A DNA stretch of 64,000 nucleotides from Leclercia sp. AS011 (GTDB lineage: Bacteria; Pseudomonadota; Gammaproteobacteria; Enterobacterales; Enterobacteriaceae): assembly GCF_037152535.1 (NCBI RefSeq), contig NZ_JBBCMA010000001.1, forward strand, positions 1,054,001 to 1,118,000, in the 5' to 3' direction. How positions within the stretch are numbered: the stretch's first letter is position 1; each line of letters begins with the position of its first letter. Below are positions 1 through 7,409 of the stretch, piece after piece. The notes under the pieces are model-generated. The model made no database searches. It was given only the letters and a program-made list of their open reading frames with translations, and was not told where the DNA came from. The position numbers and the translations under genes are program-made.

Positions 1-650
1 ATGCCAACTTCAATGGCATTCTGTTCCACGATGACGCTTTTTTGACCGACTTTGAGGATGCCTCCCCGGATGCGCTCAAAGCCTATCGTGCAGCAGGCTT
101 CCCGGATAACCTCGCGCAGATCCGCGGCAACCCGCAACTGCTGGCGCGCTGGACGCGCTTTAAAAGTCGCGCCCTGATTGATTTTACCCGCCAGCTCACG
201 CAAACCGTGCGTGCCGTGCGTGGCCCGCAGATCAAAACCGCCCGCAACATTTACGCCATGCCGGTACTGGATCCGCAGAGCGAAACCTGGTTTGCGCAGA
301 ATATGAATGATTTTCTCGGTACCTACGACTGGACAGCGCCAATGGCGATGCCGCTGATGGAAAATGTTCCGGTCAACGATGCCAATGCCTGGCTGGACAG
401 ACTCGTCGGGCAGGTCGCCCGTTACCCTGGCGCGCTGGATAAAACGGTTTTTGAACTTCAGGCGCGCGACTGGCGTAAGAGGGCAGGGCAGGACGAAATT
501 AGCGGTGAAATGCTTAACGGGTGGATGCGGCAGCTCAAGCTGAGCGGCGCCAGAAACTATGGCTACTACCCGGACGATTTCATTAACGATCAACCCCGGA
601 TGGCAGAGATCCGTTCTGCTTTTTCCTCCTACTGGTATCCGCAAAAATGA
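1..650 (+). CDS. pgaB: PgaB, C-terminal part (poly-beta-1,6-GlcNAc N-deacetylase), cut by window start
   Basis: The reading frame is open from base 3 and gives the last 215 residues of PgaB. PgaB is the periplasmic or outer-membrane lipoprotein that partly deacetylates poly-beta-1,6-N-acetylglucosamine so that it can leave through PgaA. Only the C-terminal glycoside-hydrolase-like domain is present. It begins with an [11 protein letters not shown] stretch typical of this domain and ends WYPQK. The deacetylase domain lies outside the window. The stop overlaps the pgaC start as ATGA, the usual pga operon arrangement. The first in-frame ATG (42) is internal and not a true start. Identity is secure because pgaC and pgaD follow directly. 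Confidence 0.93.
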   Translation, partial: ANFNGILFHDDAFLTDFEDASPDALKAYRAAGFPDNLAQIRGNPQLLARWTRFKSRALIDFTRQLTQTVRAVRGPQIKTARNIYAMPVLDPQSETWFAQNMNDFLGTYDWTAPMAMPLMENVPVNDANAWLDRLVGQVARYPGALDKTVFELQARDWRKRAGQDEISGEMLNGWMRQLKLSGARNYGYYPDDFINDQPRMAEIRSAFSSYWYPQK

Positions 651-1981
651 CCGATCGCCTCATCGCCTTTCTGATCCTTTGCCTGATGTTCAGTTTTCCG
701 CTCGGCGTGGCGGTGGTTTTTACCGGTGAAGTGATCCTCGATTTCGTCTTTTTCTGGCCGCTGTTTATGTCGGCCCTCTGGATAAGCGGTGGAATTTACT
801 TCTGGTTTCACCGCGAGCGCCACTGGCCATGGGGGCCGGGCACTCCGCCGCCTGTACTGGCTGGCAATCCGCTGATTTCCATTCTTGTGCCGTGCTTTAA
901 CGAAGGGGTGAACGCGCGTGAGACTATCGAAGCGGCGCTGGCGCAACGTTATGAAAATATTGAAGTGATTGCTATCAATGACGGTTCTATCGACAACACC
1001 GCGGCCGTGCTGGAGCAGTTAGCGAGTGAATATTCGCGGCTGCGGGTGATTCATCTGGCGGAAAACCAGGGAAAAGCGGTGGCCCTGCAGGCAGGTGCCG
1101 CGGCGGCGCGCAGTGACTTTCTGGTCTGTATTGATGGTGATGCGCTGCTGGATAAAGATGCGGCGGCGTATATGGTCGCACCGCTGCTCAACCACCCGCG
1201 CGTGGGGGCCGTGACCGGTAATCCGCGTATCCGCACGCGTTCAACGCTGATTGGGCGAGTCCAGGTGGGGGAGTTTTCATCTATTATCGGCCTCATCAAG
1301 CGTACCCAGCGCGTCTATGGTCAGGTCTTTACCGTTTCCGGTGTTATTGCCGCTTTTCGCCGTCGCGCCCTGGCAGAGGTGGGGTACTGGAGCCCGGATA
1401 TGATCACGGAAGATATTGATATCAGTTGGAAGTTACAGCTGCGCCACTGGTCAATTTTCTTCGAGCCGCGTGCGCTGTGTTGGATTTTGATGCCCGAGAC
1501 GCTGAAAGGGCTTTGGAAGCAGCGTCTGCGCTGGGCGCAGGGGGGCGCGGAGGTGTTTATTGTCAATATGCGTCGCTTGTGGGGCTGGGAGTACCGGCGC
1601 ATGTGGCCTCTGTTTCTTGAGTTTTGCATGTCAACCGCATGGGCCTTTGCCTATGCCGTCAGCATTGTGTTGTTTCTCATCGGGCGGCTTATTCCGATGC
1701 CCGATTCCTTATATGTTCAGCACCTTTTCCCACCGGCTTTTACTGGCCTGATGCTGGGCGTGGTCTGTCTGGTGCAGTTCGCGGTCAGTCTGTTTATTGA
1801 AAGACGCTACGAGAAAGGTATTGCGGCGTCACTGTTCTGGGTTATCTGGTTTCCGGTGGTGTACTGGATGTTGAGTTTGTTCACTACGCTTGTGGCTTTC
1901 CCGAAAGTCATGCTGCGCCGCAAACGCAGCAGAGCTCGCTGGGTAAGTCCCGATCGCGGTATTGGGAGATTAAAACCATGA
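647..1981 (+). CDS. pgaC: PgaC, poly-beta-1,6-N-acetylglucosamine synthase
   Basis: Inner-membrane family 2 glycosyltransferase that polymerises UDP-GlcNAc into the PGA biofilm polysaccharide. The 444 residues match the family length (about 441 in E. coli). Visible motifs are NDGS with Asp112, DGD at 163-165, TED at 254-256 (catalytic base) and QRLRW at 292-296, the processive-synthase signature. There are two hydrophobic segments before the catalytic domain (about 8-30 and 36-54) and several after residue 320. The start overlaps the pgaB stop by 4 bases and the stop overlaps the pgaD start by 4 bases, so translation is probably coupled. PgaC and PgaD together are known to respond to c-di-GMP; nothing here departs from that model. 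Confidence 0.97.
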   Translation: MTDRLIAFLILCLMFSFPLGVAVVFTGEVILDFVFFWPLFMSALWISGGIYFWFHRERHWPWGPGTPPPVLAGNPLISILVPCFNEGVNARETIEAALAQRYENIEVIAINDGSIDNTAAVLEQLASEYSRLRVIHLAENQGKAVALQAGAAAARSDFLVCIDGDALLDKDAAAYMVAPLLNHPRVGAVTGNPRIRTRSTLIGRVQVGEFSSIIGLIKRTQRVYGQVFTVSGVIAAFRRRALAEVGYWSPDMITEDIDISWKLQLRHWSIFFEPRALCWILMPETLKGLWKQRLRWAQGGAEVFIVNMRRLWGWEYRRMWPLFLEFCMSTAWAFAYAVSIVLFLIGRLIPMPDSLYVQHLFPPAFTGLMLGVVCLVQFAVSLFIERRYEKGIAASLFWVIWFPVVYWMLSLFTTLVAFPKVMLRRKRSRARWVSPDRGIGRLKP

Positions 1982-2415
1982 TCCAACCTTTAATTTTTAC
2001 TGAACAACGGCTGCTTCCACGCACGCTGGATTCCCTGTTAACGATCGTTGCCTGGCTGGGGTTTGGCTGGCTGATTTTCAGTGGGCTGATAAACGCGATT
2101 GAACATGATCCTTTAATGGGAACCAGGCCGTTCTATACCACGCTCCTTACGTTACGTATCTACCTGCTGGTGGCCGGTCTTATCGTTCTGGCGCTGGTCG
2201 GCTGGGCAAAATACAACCAGCTGCGCTTTCGTATTGAACGTCGTAAGCGTCGGCCCGGACTTGAGCAGCATGAAGTTGCGGCCAGTTTCAATATCACCTC
2301 CGAACTGGCGCTAATGATGAGTCAGGCCCAGGTCTTTACCCTTGCCCATTACGACACGGGGGCCATTGACCGCGTGTGGATGGCGAAAATCCTCGCTAAC
2401 GTGCAGAGCGAGTAA
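1978..2415 (+). CDS. pgaD: PgaD, PGA synthesis accessory membrane protein
   Basis: Small inner-membrane partner of PgaC, needed for PGA polymerisation and c-di-GMP control. It has 145 residues (E. coli about 137). Two strong membrane segments sit at about 21-43 and 58-80, followed by a basic cytoplasmic tail ([10 protein letters not shown]). It is the last gene of the pga operon and overlaps pgaC by 4 bases. Sequence conservation in PgaD is low, so the call rests on size, topology and position; together these are convincing. Confidence 0.92.
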   Translation: MIQPLIFTEQRLLPRTLDSLLTIVAWLGFGWLIFSGLINAIEHDPLMGTRPFYTTLLTLRIYLLVAGLIVLALVGWAKYNQLRFRIERRKRRPGLEQHEVAASFNITSELALMMSQAQVFTLAHYDTGAIDRVWMAKILANVQSE

Positions 2416-2484
2416 CGAACATCTCATATAAATTGAAAAATGGGCTGACTATTCACGCAAACAGGTGATTTCACCACCATGAAC

Positions 2485-2506
2485 CGGCGCTTTTGCGCCG
2501 TTCTTG
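2485..2506 (+). terminator. possible terminator after pgaD
   Basis: A compact hairpin CGGCGC-TTTT-GCGCCG (2485-2500) followed by TTCTTG lies 70 bases after the pgaD stop. The stem is GC-rich but the U-tract is weak, so this is only a plausible intrinsic terminator. Confidence 0.35.
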
Positions 2507-2612
2507 CATCTGAGGTTCATAGTCTAAGCGTGACTAAACCAGGACTCTGCTCTTTTTGGTTAGTCCTTCTGAAGGAGCAAAATGGGCCATATCTGACGCG
2601 CCTGAAAGAGAT

Positions 2613-2945
2613 TTAATGAGGCGAGGATTTTGAAAAAATATTAATAACCAGAACGCCAGCGATAATCAGGAACATGCCTGCCAGTGCCGGGAAATCAAGC
2701 TTTTGCCCACTTACCACCCACCCTAAAAGGCTAATCAGTACGATTCCGGCACCTGACCATATTGCGTATGCAATGCCTGTAGGTATGGTCGACAGCGTCT
2801 GGGCGAGGAGGTAGAAAGCGGTACAGTAGCAAAAAATGGTTCCTACAGATGGCCATAGGCGTGTAAATCCGTCAGCGTATTTCATTAAGGTTGTACCGAT
2901 AACTTCAGCTACGATGGCCCCACCAAGTAACAGGTATGTATTCAT
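2613..2945 (-). CDS. emrE: EmrE-type small multidrug resistance pump
   Basis: Proton-coupled exporter of quaternary cations and lipophilic dyes, acting as a dimer in the inner membrane. It has 110 residues, four membrane segments, and the SMR signature with the essential Glu14 in AEVIGTTLMK. The motif IPTGIAYAIWSG in helix 3 and the C-terminal end (SKSSPH, compared with E. coli SRSTPH) place it close to E. coli EmrE rather than SugE (Gdx). It is monocistronic; the upstream 2946-3000 region is AT-rich and probably holds its promoter. E. coli emrE sits in a prophage remnant, while here nothing phage-like flanks it. True EmrE orthology against another SMR subtype is likely but not proven. Confidence 0.88.
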   Translation of the reverse strand: MNTYLLLGGAIVAEVIGTTLMKYADGFTRLWPSVGTIFCYCTAFYLLAQTLSTIPTGIAYAIWSGAGIVLISLLGWVVSGQKLDFPALAGMFLIIAGVLVINIFSKSSPH

Positions 2946-3081
2946 AATCCGCCCTCATGCTTTAAAGCAAATAATCATTATATCATATAGGGTTAGCTAT
3001 GTTGAAAGGACGCAATGGGGCAGTACAAACACGTCCGCTCCTGGCACAAAGCGGCCCGAAATGGCCGCCCCAGATTTCGCG

Positions 3082-4134
3082 TTACTGCCAGCTCGTCCTC
3101 TGCATATCAATGACAAAGCGATACTTCACGTCCCCCTTAAGCATACGGGCAAAGGCGGCCTCGATATCCTCGCCAGCAATCATTTCAATATCGGCAGTAA
3201 TATTGTGCTCACCGCAGAAGTTCAACATCTCCTGGGTTTCCTGGATGCTGCCAATCGACGAACCGCTGATGCTTAAACGTCGGAACACCATGGGCGTAAT
3301 ATCCGGCGCGTCGTGCGGCTGGTCCGGAATGCCCACCAGCACCAGACGGCCATTGGTTTTCAGCGTGGCCAGATAAGGATCCAGATCGTGCGGTGCCGCT
3401 ACGCAGTCAATGATAAAATCCAGCGAGGTCTGGCAGGCGGCCATTTGCGCAGCATCGCGCGATACCACGACCTGTTTAGCCCCCAGGCGGCGGGCATCGT
3501 TTCCCTTCTCCGGCGAGGTGGTAAACAGCGTCACTTCCGCCCCCATCGCACTGGCAAGCTTCACTGCCATATGGCCTAATCCCCCCAGCCCCACGACACC
3601 AACACGATCGCCTGCTTTAACATTGAAATGGCGCAGCGGCGACCAGACGGTGACGCCCGCACATAACAGGGGGGCAACCCCGGCCAGCGACAGGTTTTGC
3701 GGTACAACAACAACAAAATGCTGATCGACAATGACGCTCTGCGCATAGCCGCCCCGGGTTCTTTCGCCGGTATATTTATCCAGGCCGTTGTAGGTTGCCG
3801 TAAAACCCGCTTCACAATACTGCTCTTCGTGGTGCTTGCAGAAATGGCACTCGCGGCAGGAATCAACCATCACGCCCACCCCGACGATATCACCGGGTTT
3901 AAAACGGGTGGCTTCGTCGCCAACTTCCATGACGCGTCCGACTATTTCATGTCCCGGCACCAGCGGATACTGACTAACCGCCCATTCGTTACGCGCCATA
4001 TGGAGATCGGAGTGGCACACGCCGCAAAAGAGGATCTCGATTTTGACATCCTGCTTTTGCAAGGCGCGCAGTGAAATCTGGCCTGGTGTTAAGGGTTGTG
4101 CCGCGTCATGTGCGATCAATGCGTTGATTTTCAT
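3082..4134 (-). CDS. YahK-like zinc-dependent NADP alcohol dehydrogenase / aldehyde reductase
   Basis: Medium-chain dehydrogenase of 350 residues, in the cinnamyl-alcohol-dehydrogenase-like group to which E. coli YahK and Ahr belong. Such enzymes reduce aldehydes to alcohols, usually with NADPH. Catalytic-zinc ligands are visible at Cys40 (CGVCHSDLH) and His62 (GHE) and in LLCAGVT. The structural zinc set is Cys93, 96, 99 and 107, and the Rossmann motif GLGGLG follows. The sequence resembles YahK throughout, but enough positions differ that I do not assign the symbol. It is divergent from an HxlR-family regulator across a 112-base gap with a perfect 7-2-7 palindrome, suggesting aldehyde- or electrophile-responsive control. 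Confidence 0.88.
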   Translation of the reverse strand: MKINALIAHDAAQPLTPGQISLRALQKQDVKIEILFCGVCHSDLHMARNEWAVSQYPLVPGHEIVGRVMEVGDEATRFKPGDIVGVGVMVDSCRECHFCKHHEEQYCEAGFTATYNGLDKYTGERTRGGYAQSVIVDQHFVVVVPQNLSLAGVAPLLCAGVTVWSPLRHFNVKAGDRVGVVGLGGLGHMAVKLASAMGAEVTLFTTSPEKGNDARRLGAKQVVVSRDAAQMAACQTSLDFIIDCVAAPHDLDPYLATLKTNGRLVLVGIPDQPHDAPDITPMVFRRLSISGSSIGSIQETQEMLNFCGEHNITADIEMIAGEDIEAAFARMLKGDVKYRFVIDMQRTSWQ

Positions 4135-4210
4135 CTTACCTCAGGAATCTGCTGGTTCTGGCTAACTCAAGGGGGCAGACTATAGACAACAGGATCCCAT
4201 ATTGATAGTA

Positions 4211-4226
4211 GTCACCATTTGGTGAC
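4211..4226. promoter_or_regulatory. palindromic operator between the alcohol dehydrogenase and HxlR genes
   Basis: GTCACCATTTGGTGAC is a perfect 7-2-7 inverted repeat (arms 4211-4217 and 4220-4226) in the shared divergent promoter region, 20 bases before the HxlR start. HxlR-family dimers bind such short dyads, so this is the probable operator for both genes. Confidence 0.6.
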
Positions 4227-4246
4227 CATAAGCAGAGGACAGAACA

Positions 4247-4633
4247 ATGCCAGCCTGGGTTGAGGGTAAACTCTTTTTCTATGCGGACTCTCCGCCGCGC
4301 CGCCTGATGGAGCTCTTTTCAGTTAAATGGAGCACAATGGTGCTGCACGCGCTGTATCACTGGCCGGATGAACGCGCCCGTACCGGTGAGTTACAGCGTA
4401 GCCTGCAGGGGATTTCCAAAAAAATGCTGTTCCAGACGCTGAAAGAGCTGGAGATGCGGGGTTTGATTGCCCGCCATGTGTATGACGTGATCCCACCCAA
4501 AGTCGATTACCGTCTGACCCCACTTGGCAGAACCTTTGCCGAACCCATTGAACAAATGTATCAGTGGGGGTTAGATAATCAGTCCGCACTGGATGAAATG
4601 GAGGCCTGTTATCAGAGGGCATCGTCTGGCTGA
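4247..4633 (+). CDS. HxlR-family winged-helix transcriptional regulator
   Basis: A 128-residue HxlR/MarR-like regulator. The core shows the family pattern: a helix around KWSTMVLHALY (about 27-37), recognition helix GISKKMLFQTLKELE (about 55-69), then the wing with PPKVDYRLTPLGR. HxlR proteins often sense aldehydes or reactive electrophiles through cysteines; here only one Cys is seen, close to the C terminus (EACYQR). The start ATG is preceded by AGAGGACAG. It most likely controls the divergent dehydrogenase and itself through the palindrome at 4211-4226. The ligand is unknown. Confidence 0.88.
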   Translation: MPAWVEGKLFFYADSPPRRLMELFSVKWSTMVLHALYHWPDERARTGELQRSLQGISKKMLFQTLKELEMRGLIARHVYDVIPPKVDYRLTPLGRTFAEPIEQMYQWGLDNQSALDEMEACYQRASSG

Positions 4634-4676
4634 TACGGCTACTGTCAGCGCCTTGATTTCTCCCGGAATTCATAGA

Positions 4677-4696
4677 TACTGTATAAATATACAGTT
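4677..4696. promoter_or_regulatory. LexA (SOS) box upstream of umuC
   Basis: TACTGTATAAATATACAGTT contains the invariant CTGT-N8-ACAG core and differs from the consensus SOS box at very few positions. It ends 70 bases before the umuC start, as expected for an SOS-controlled umu promoter. Confidence 0.9.
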
Positions 4697-4712
4697 AAAT
4701 GGATTTGTTTCT

Positions 4713-4763
4713 ATGCCATTCATCCTTCCGCGCGTTACCGCACTTGTTAGCGAGCGCCAATAA
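4713..4763 (+). other. 16-codon leader ORF where umuD is expected
   Basis: An ATG frame ([16 protein letters not shown]) fills the gap between the LexA box and umuC. It stops 2 bases before the umuC ATG. UmuD proteins begin with a similar M-x-F-x-x-P pattern, so this could be a umuD gene collapsed by an internal deletion, or simply a coupling leader. The ribosome site is poor. Translation is not shown by the sequence. Confidence 0.3.
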
Positions 4764-4765
4764 TC

Positions 4766-6031
4766 ATGTTTGCGCTTGTGGACGTGAATAGCTTCTATGC
4801 CTCTTGCGAAACCGTGTTCCGCCCGGATCTGAAGGGGCGCCCGGTAGTGGTGCTGTCGAATAACGATGGCTGCGTCATCGCCCGCAGCGCCGAAGCGAAA
4901 GGGCTGGTGACCATGGGGGCACCGTATTTCAAACAGAGAGACATTTTTCGCCGTCACGGCATTGTGACCTTCAGCAGTAACTACGAACTGTACGCCGATA
5001 TGAGCCTCCGGGTGATGACCACCCTGGAGGAGATCGCTCCCCGGGTCGAAATCTACTCCATCGATGAGGCCTTCTGCGATCTTACCGGAGTCAGCAACTG
5101 CCTCAACCTGGAGGCCTTTGGCCGTGAAATCCGGCAAACGCTGCTGCAACGCACGCACCTGACCGTCGGGGTCGGCATTGCCCCCACCAAAACCCTCGCC
5201 AAGCTGGCAAATTTCGCGGCGAAAAAATGGCAGCGGCGGACCGGCGGCGTGCTCGATCTCTCCAGCGTCGAGCGCCAGCGTAAACTGATGGCGGCGCTGC
5301 CCGTCGAAGAGGTGTGGGGCGTCGGGCGGCGGTTGAGTAAAAAGCTCAATGCCCTGGGAATTAACACCGCGCTGGATCTGGCCGATAGCCATATCGCTGT
5401 TATCCGCAAACATTTCAGCGTGGTGCTGGAGCGTACCGTCCGGGAATTGCGCGGCGAGCCCTGTCTCGGCTTTGAGGAGTATCCGCCGCACAAGCAGGAG
5501 ATCGTCTGCTCCCGCTCATTCGGCGAACGGGTCTCTGACTACGAGGCAATGCGCCAGGCCATCTGCAGCTATGCGGCTCGCGCCGCCGAAAAGATGCGGG
5601 CCGAGCACCAGTACTGCCGGTTCATCTCCGCCTTCGTCAAGACCTCGCCCTTCGCCCTGAATGAGCCTTACTATGGCAACAGCGCTTCAGTCAAACTGCT
5701 GACGCCCACCGAAGACAGCCGGGACATTATCAACGCGGCAACGCGCTGTCTGGACGCCATTTGGCGGGAGGGGCTGCGCTATCAGAAGGCCGGGGTGATG
5801 CTGGGGGATTTTTACAGTTCCGGCGTCGCGCAGCTCAATCTGTTTGATGAAAATCCCCCCCGGCGCAACAGTGCCGGGCTGATGGCAGCCATCGATACCC
5901 TCAATAAAAAAGAGGGGCGCGGCACCCTCTGGTTTGCAGGGCAGGGCATCGAACAGCAATGGCAAATGAAAAGAGAAATGCTCTCTCCCCGATATACCAC
6001 GCGGTTCTCTGATTTATTGCGGGTGAGATAA
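4766..6031 (+). CDS. umuC: UmuC, catalytic subunit of translesion DNA polymerase V
   Basis: Y-family polymerase of 421 residues (E. coli 422). Catalytic acidic residues are Asp6 ([12 protein letters not shown]) and Asp100-Glu101 (SIDEAF). The helix-hairpin-helix and little-finger regions are intact, and a beta-clamp-binding QLNLF motif lies near residue 356. No frameshift is seen, so the protein should fold. The odd point is the lack of umuD: normally umuD overlaps umuC, and the RecA-cleaved UmuD' dimer is needed for Pol V activity. Here only 70 bases separate the LexA box from umuC. Activity would require a UmuD supplied from elsewhere in the genome or a plasmid. Confidence 0.95.
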   Translation: MFALVDVNSFYASCETVFRPDLKGRPVVVLSNNDGCVIARSAEAKGLVTMGAPYFKQRDIFRRHGIVTFSSNYELYADMSLRVMTTLEEIAPRVEIYSIDEAFCDLTGVSNCLNLEAFGREIRQTLLQRTHLTVGVGIAPTKTLAKLANFAAKKWQRRTGGVLDLSSVERQRKLMAALPVEEVWGVGRRLSKKLNALGINTALDLADSHIAVIRKHFSVVLERTVRELRGEPCLGFEEYPPHKQEIVCSRSFGERVSDYEAMRQAICSYAARAAEKMRAEHQYCRFISAFVKTSPFALNEPYYGNSASVKLLTPTEDSRDIINAATRCLDAIWREGLRYQKAGVMLGDFYSSGVAQLNLFDENPPRRNSAGLMAAIDTLNKKEGRGTLWFAGQGIEQQWQMKREMLSPRYTTRFSDLLRVR

Positions 6032-6162
6032 GCCTTAATAGCTGAAATAATCGGGATAGCGAAATGAAATAAAGGCGAAATGAGAGATTTTTATACGATA
6101 TATCCCTGGTGGATTGATATTTACGTTAAGGTAGTGGTTCTACTCACCTGCCCGGAGGGGCT

Positions 6163-6342
6163 ATTCCCAACCTAAAATTTGAGTGCCCGGTTTGCACAAG
6201 TAGACGCTTTCGTTTTACCACGTTTAGCCCAGAGCAAACCCAACCTCATGGTGCTGTATGTTCCGTCTGTGGAACCCGACTCACCTCCCACTCATGCGTG
6301 CCGCTCCCGAAAAGGAGACGCTGGCCAAAACAGGTTGTATAA
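6163..6342 (+). CDS. probable YmcF/YnfQ-like small zinc-ribbon protein with non-AUG (ATT) start
   Basis: This 59-codon frame has no ATG, so a normal ORF search misses it. It encodes IPNLKFECPVC, then FRFTTF, then PHGAVCSVC, which lines up almost without gaps with the YmcF-family protein at 57277-57465 in this same window (FRCPCC, FRTSIF, PHGAKCIFC). Both have two CxxC knuckles about 26 residues apart and a basic tail. A strong GGAGGGG ribosome site (6154-6160) stands 2 bases before the ATT at 6163. E. coli YmcF and YnfQ are cold-shock small proteins and, as I recall, a non-AUG start was reported for that family. The frame is open upstream to 6130, but no better start exists. Function unknown. 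Confidence 0.65.
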   Translation: MPNLKFECPVCTSRRFRFTTFSPEQTQPHGAVCSVCGTRLTSHSCVPLPKRRRWPKQVV

Positions 6343-6469
6343 GCGTAAGCGGGGGGCCGACCTGGCCCCTCCTTAGATATTATTTTACCGCTTCGCTTAC
6401 CCGTCTTTTATATTTTCTGAGTTTCAGTAAGTTCCAGAAAATAACGGTTATCAGGATCATCGACTTATT

Positions 6470-6590
6470 TTACGAGCCGCTGATTTTACTGATAAGTTCT
6501 GCGTTTTGATTCTTCACATTCCCCACCGCCCGGGTAACGGCATGCCAGTGGAACTGGTCTGCGGGAACTGCGGCAATCCTCGCATTTTCA
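6470..6590 (-). pseudogene. remnant of a yedK 3' end
   Basis: Reading the minus strand, codons up to the stop at 6470-6472 give PADQFHWHAVTRAVGN followed by VKNQNAELISKISGS. This is a YedK C terminus, but different at its very end from the intact yedK at 7410-8087 (NQGPELIDEISAS). Similarity fades upstream of about 6572 and a stop interrupts the frame near 6610. It is too short to be functional. It probably marks the former end of the resident yedK gene before the mqsRA segment arrived. Confidence 0.75.
6506..6565. repeat. 60-bp perfect direct repeat, copy A (yedK tail)
   Basis: Sixty bases identical to 7446-7505, 940 bases apart in the same orientation. Similarity continues at about two thirds identity for 25-30 bases on the left side and a few bases on the right. 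The repeat encodes the conserved HWHAVTRAVGNVKNQ end of YedK. Confidence 0.95.
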
Positions 6591-6624
6591 ACACCCACTA
6601 TCTTTACTTGCTACCTCCGTAAAT

Positions 6625-6658
6625 TTAACCTGTTTGCATAATTTGGCATTTAGGTTAA
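6625..6658 (+). promoter_or_regulatory. mqsRA promoter with MqsA-type half-sites
   Basis: TTAACCT (6625-6631) and AGGTTAA (6652-6658) form an inverted pair of the AACCT/AGGTT half-sites that MqsA recognises in E. coli. There the two halves are separated by only 3 bases, here by 20. A CATAAT -10-like element preceded by TG lies between them (6637-6642). This suggests autoregulation by the antitoxin, with a wider spacing than the known site. Confidence 0.5.
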
Positions 6659-6662
6659 TCTT

Positions 6663-6962
6663 ATGGAAAAGAGAACACCGCATACTCGCTTACATATCGT
6701 TAAGGCGATGGTACGAGCTGGATTGACTGCAATAACCCACTCTGCATTGACTGGCGCAGCCCAGATGGGTTTTTGTTCCAGACAGGAGATTTTTGAAGTG
6801 ATCCTAAAGCTGGAACCTGCTGATTTTTACAAAAGTATGACCGCCCACCATGATCATACGTGCTGGCACGACGTGTACCGGACTGGCTACAACGGCCAAC
6901 AGATTTACATGAAGTTTATTGTGACCGATGGCGTACTGGTGGTGTCATTTAAGGAGTTATGA
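6663..6962 (+). CDS. mqsR: MqsR, mRNA interferase toxin of a type II toxin-antitoxin pair
   Basis: A 99-residue RelE-fold endoribonuclease (98 in E. coli). The start MEKRTPHTRL is the same as E. coli MqsR, and the conserved DFYKSMT, WxDVYR and the C-terminal end VVSFKEL are present. It cuts mRNA, in E. coli mostly at GCU, and its antitoxin MqsA lies immediately downstream, as in E. coli where the toxin also comes first. The stop lies 2 bases before the chosen mqsA start. The segment sits between two copies of the yedK 3' end, so the pair appears to have been inserted beside yedK. Full length and intact motifs suggest an active toxin. Confidence 0.95.
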   Translation: MEKRTPHTRLHIVKAMVRAGLTAITHSALTGAAQMGFCSRQEIFEVILKLEPADFYKSMTAHHDHTCWHDVYRTGYNGQQIYMKFIVTDGVLVVSFKEL

Positions 6963-6964
6963 AG

Positions 6965-7366
6965 ATGAAATGTCCTGTTTGCGGTGGCGCGGAGTTACTA
7001 CATGAAAGCCGCGATATTGCTTATGAATACAAAGGCCAGAAGACGATCTTTCATGCCGTTAAAGGGCAGTTTTGCGATGCATGTGGCGAAATTATTTTCG
7101 GCAACGGGGAAGGCGATGAGTACTTTGCCGACATGCTGGCATTTAACCGTAAGGTAAATGCCGAAGAGGTGGATCCCACTTTCATCGCGAAGGTGCGCAA
7201 ACGCCTGAACCTGGACCAACGCCAGGCGGCTGAAATTTTCGGCGGCGGGGTCAATGCCTTTAGCCGTTATGAAACGGGGCGTGTTGCGCCGCCACGGCCA
7301 TTAGTGTTGTTGTTTAAAGCGCTGGATAAACATCCTGAACTTCTGGAAGAACTGAAACAGGCTTAA
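6965..7366 (+). CDS. mqsA: MqsA, zinc-binding HTH antitoxin
   Basis: A 133-residue antitoxin. The N-terminal zinc domain has Cys3, Cys6, Cys37 and Cys40 and neutralises MqsR. The C-terminal Xre helix-turn-helix (RLNLDQRQAAEIFGGGVNAF then SRYE) binds DNA and ends with the conserved DKHPELLEEL. Two ATGs are possible: 6959 lies only 2 bases from the AAGGAG, whereas 6965 has 8-base spacing and begins MKCPVC like E. coli MqsA, so 6965 is preferred. It probably represses mqsRA through the half-sites at 6625-6658. E. coli MqsA also represses rpoS and csgD, but that cannot be inferred here. Confidence 0.95.
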   Translation: MKCPVCGGAELLHESRDIAYEYKGQKTIFHAVKGQFCDACGEIIFGNGEGDEYFADMLAFNRKVNAEEVDPTFIAKVRKRLNLDQRQAAEIFGGGVNAFSRYETGRVAPPRPLVLLFKALDKHPELLEELKQA

Positions 7367-7409
7367 CCGGCCACGCCTTGCCAGAAGCGATTCTCAGGTG
7401 ATGCAGCGT

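Noticed and set aside
4670..5491. Long open frame (273 codons) antisense to umuC
   Set aside because: Shadow of GC-rich umuC codons; no ribosome site, no family resemblance, and umuC is intact.
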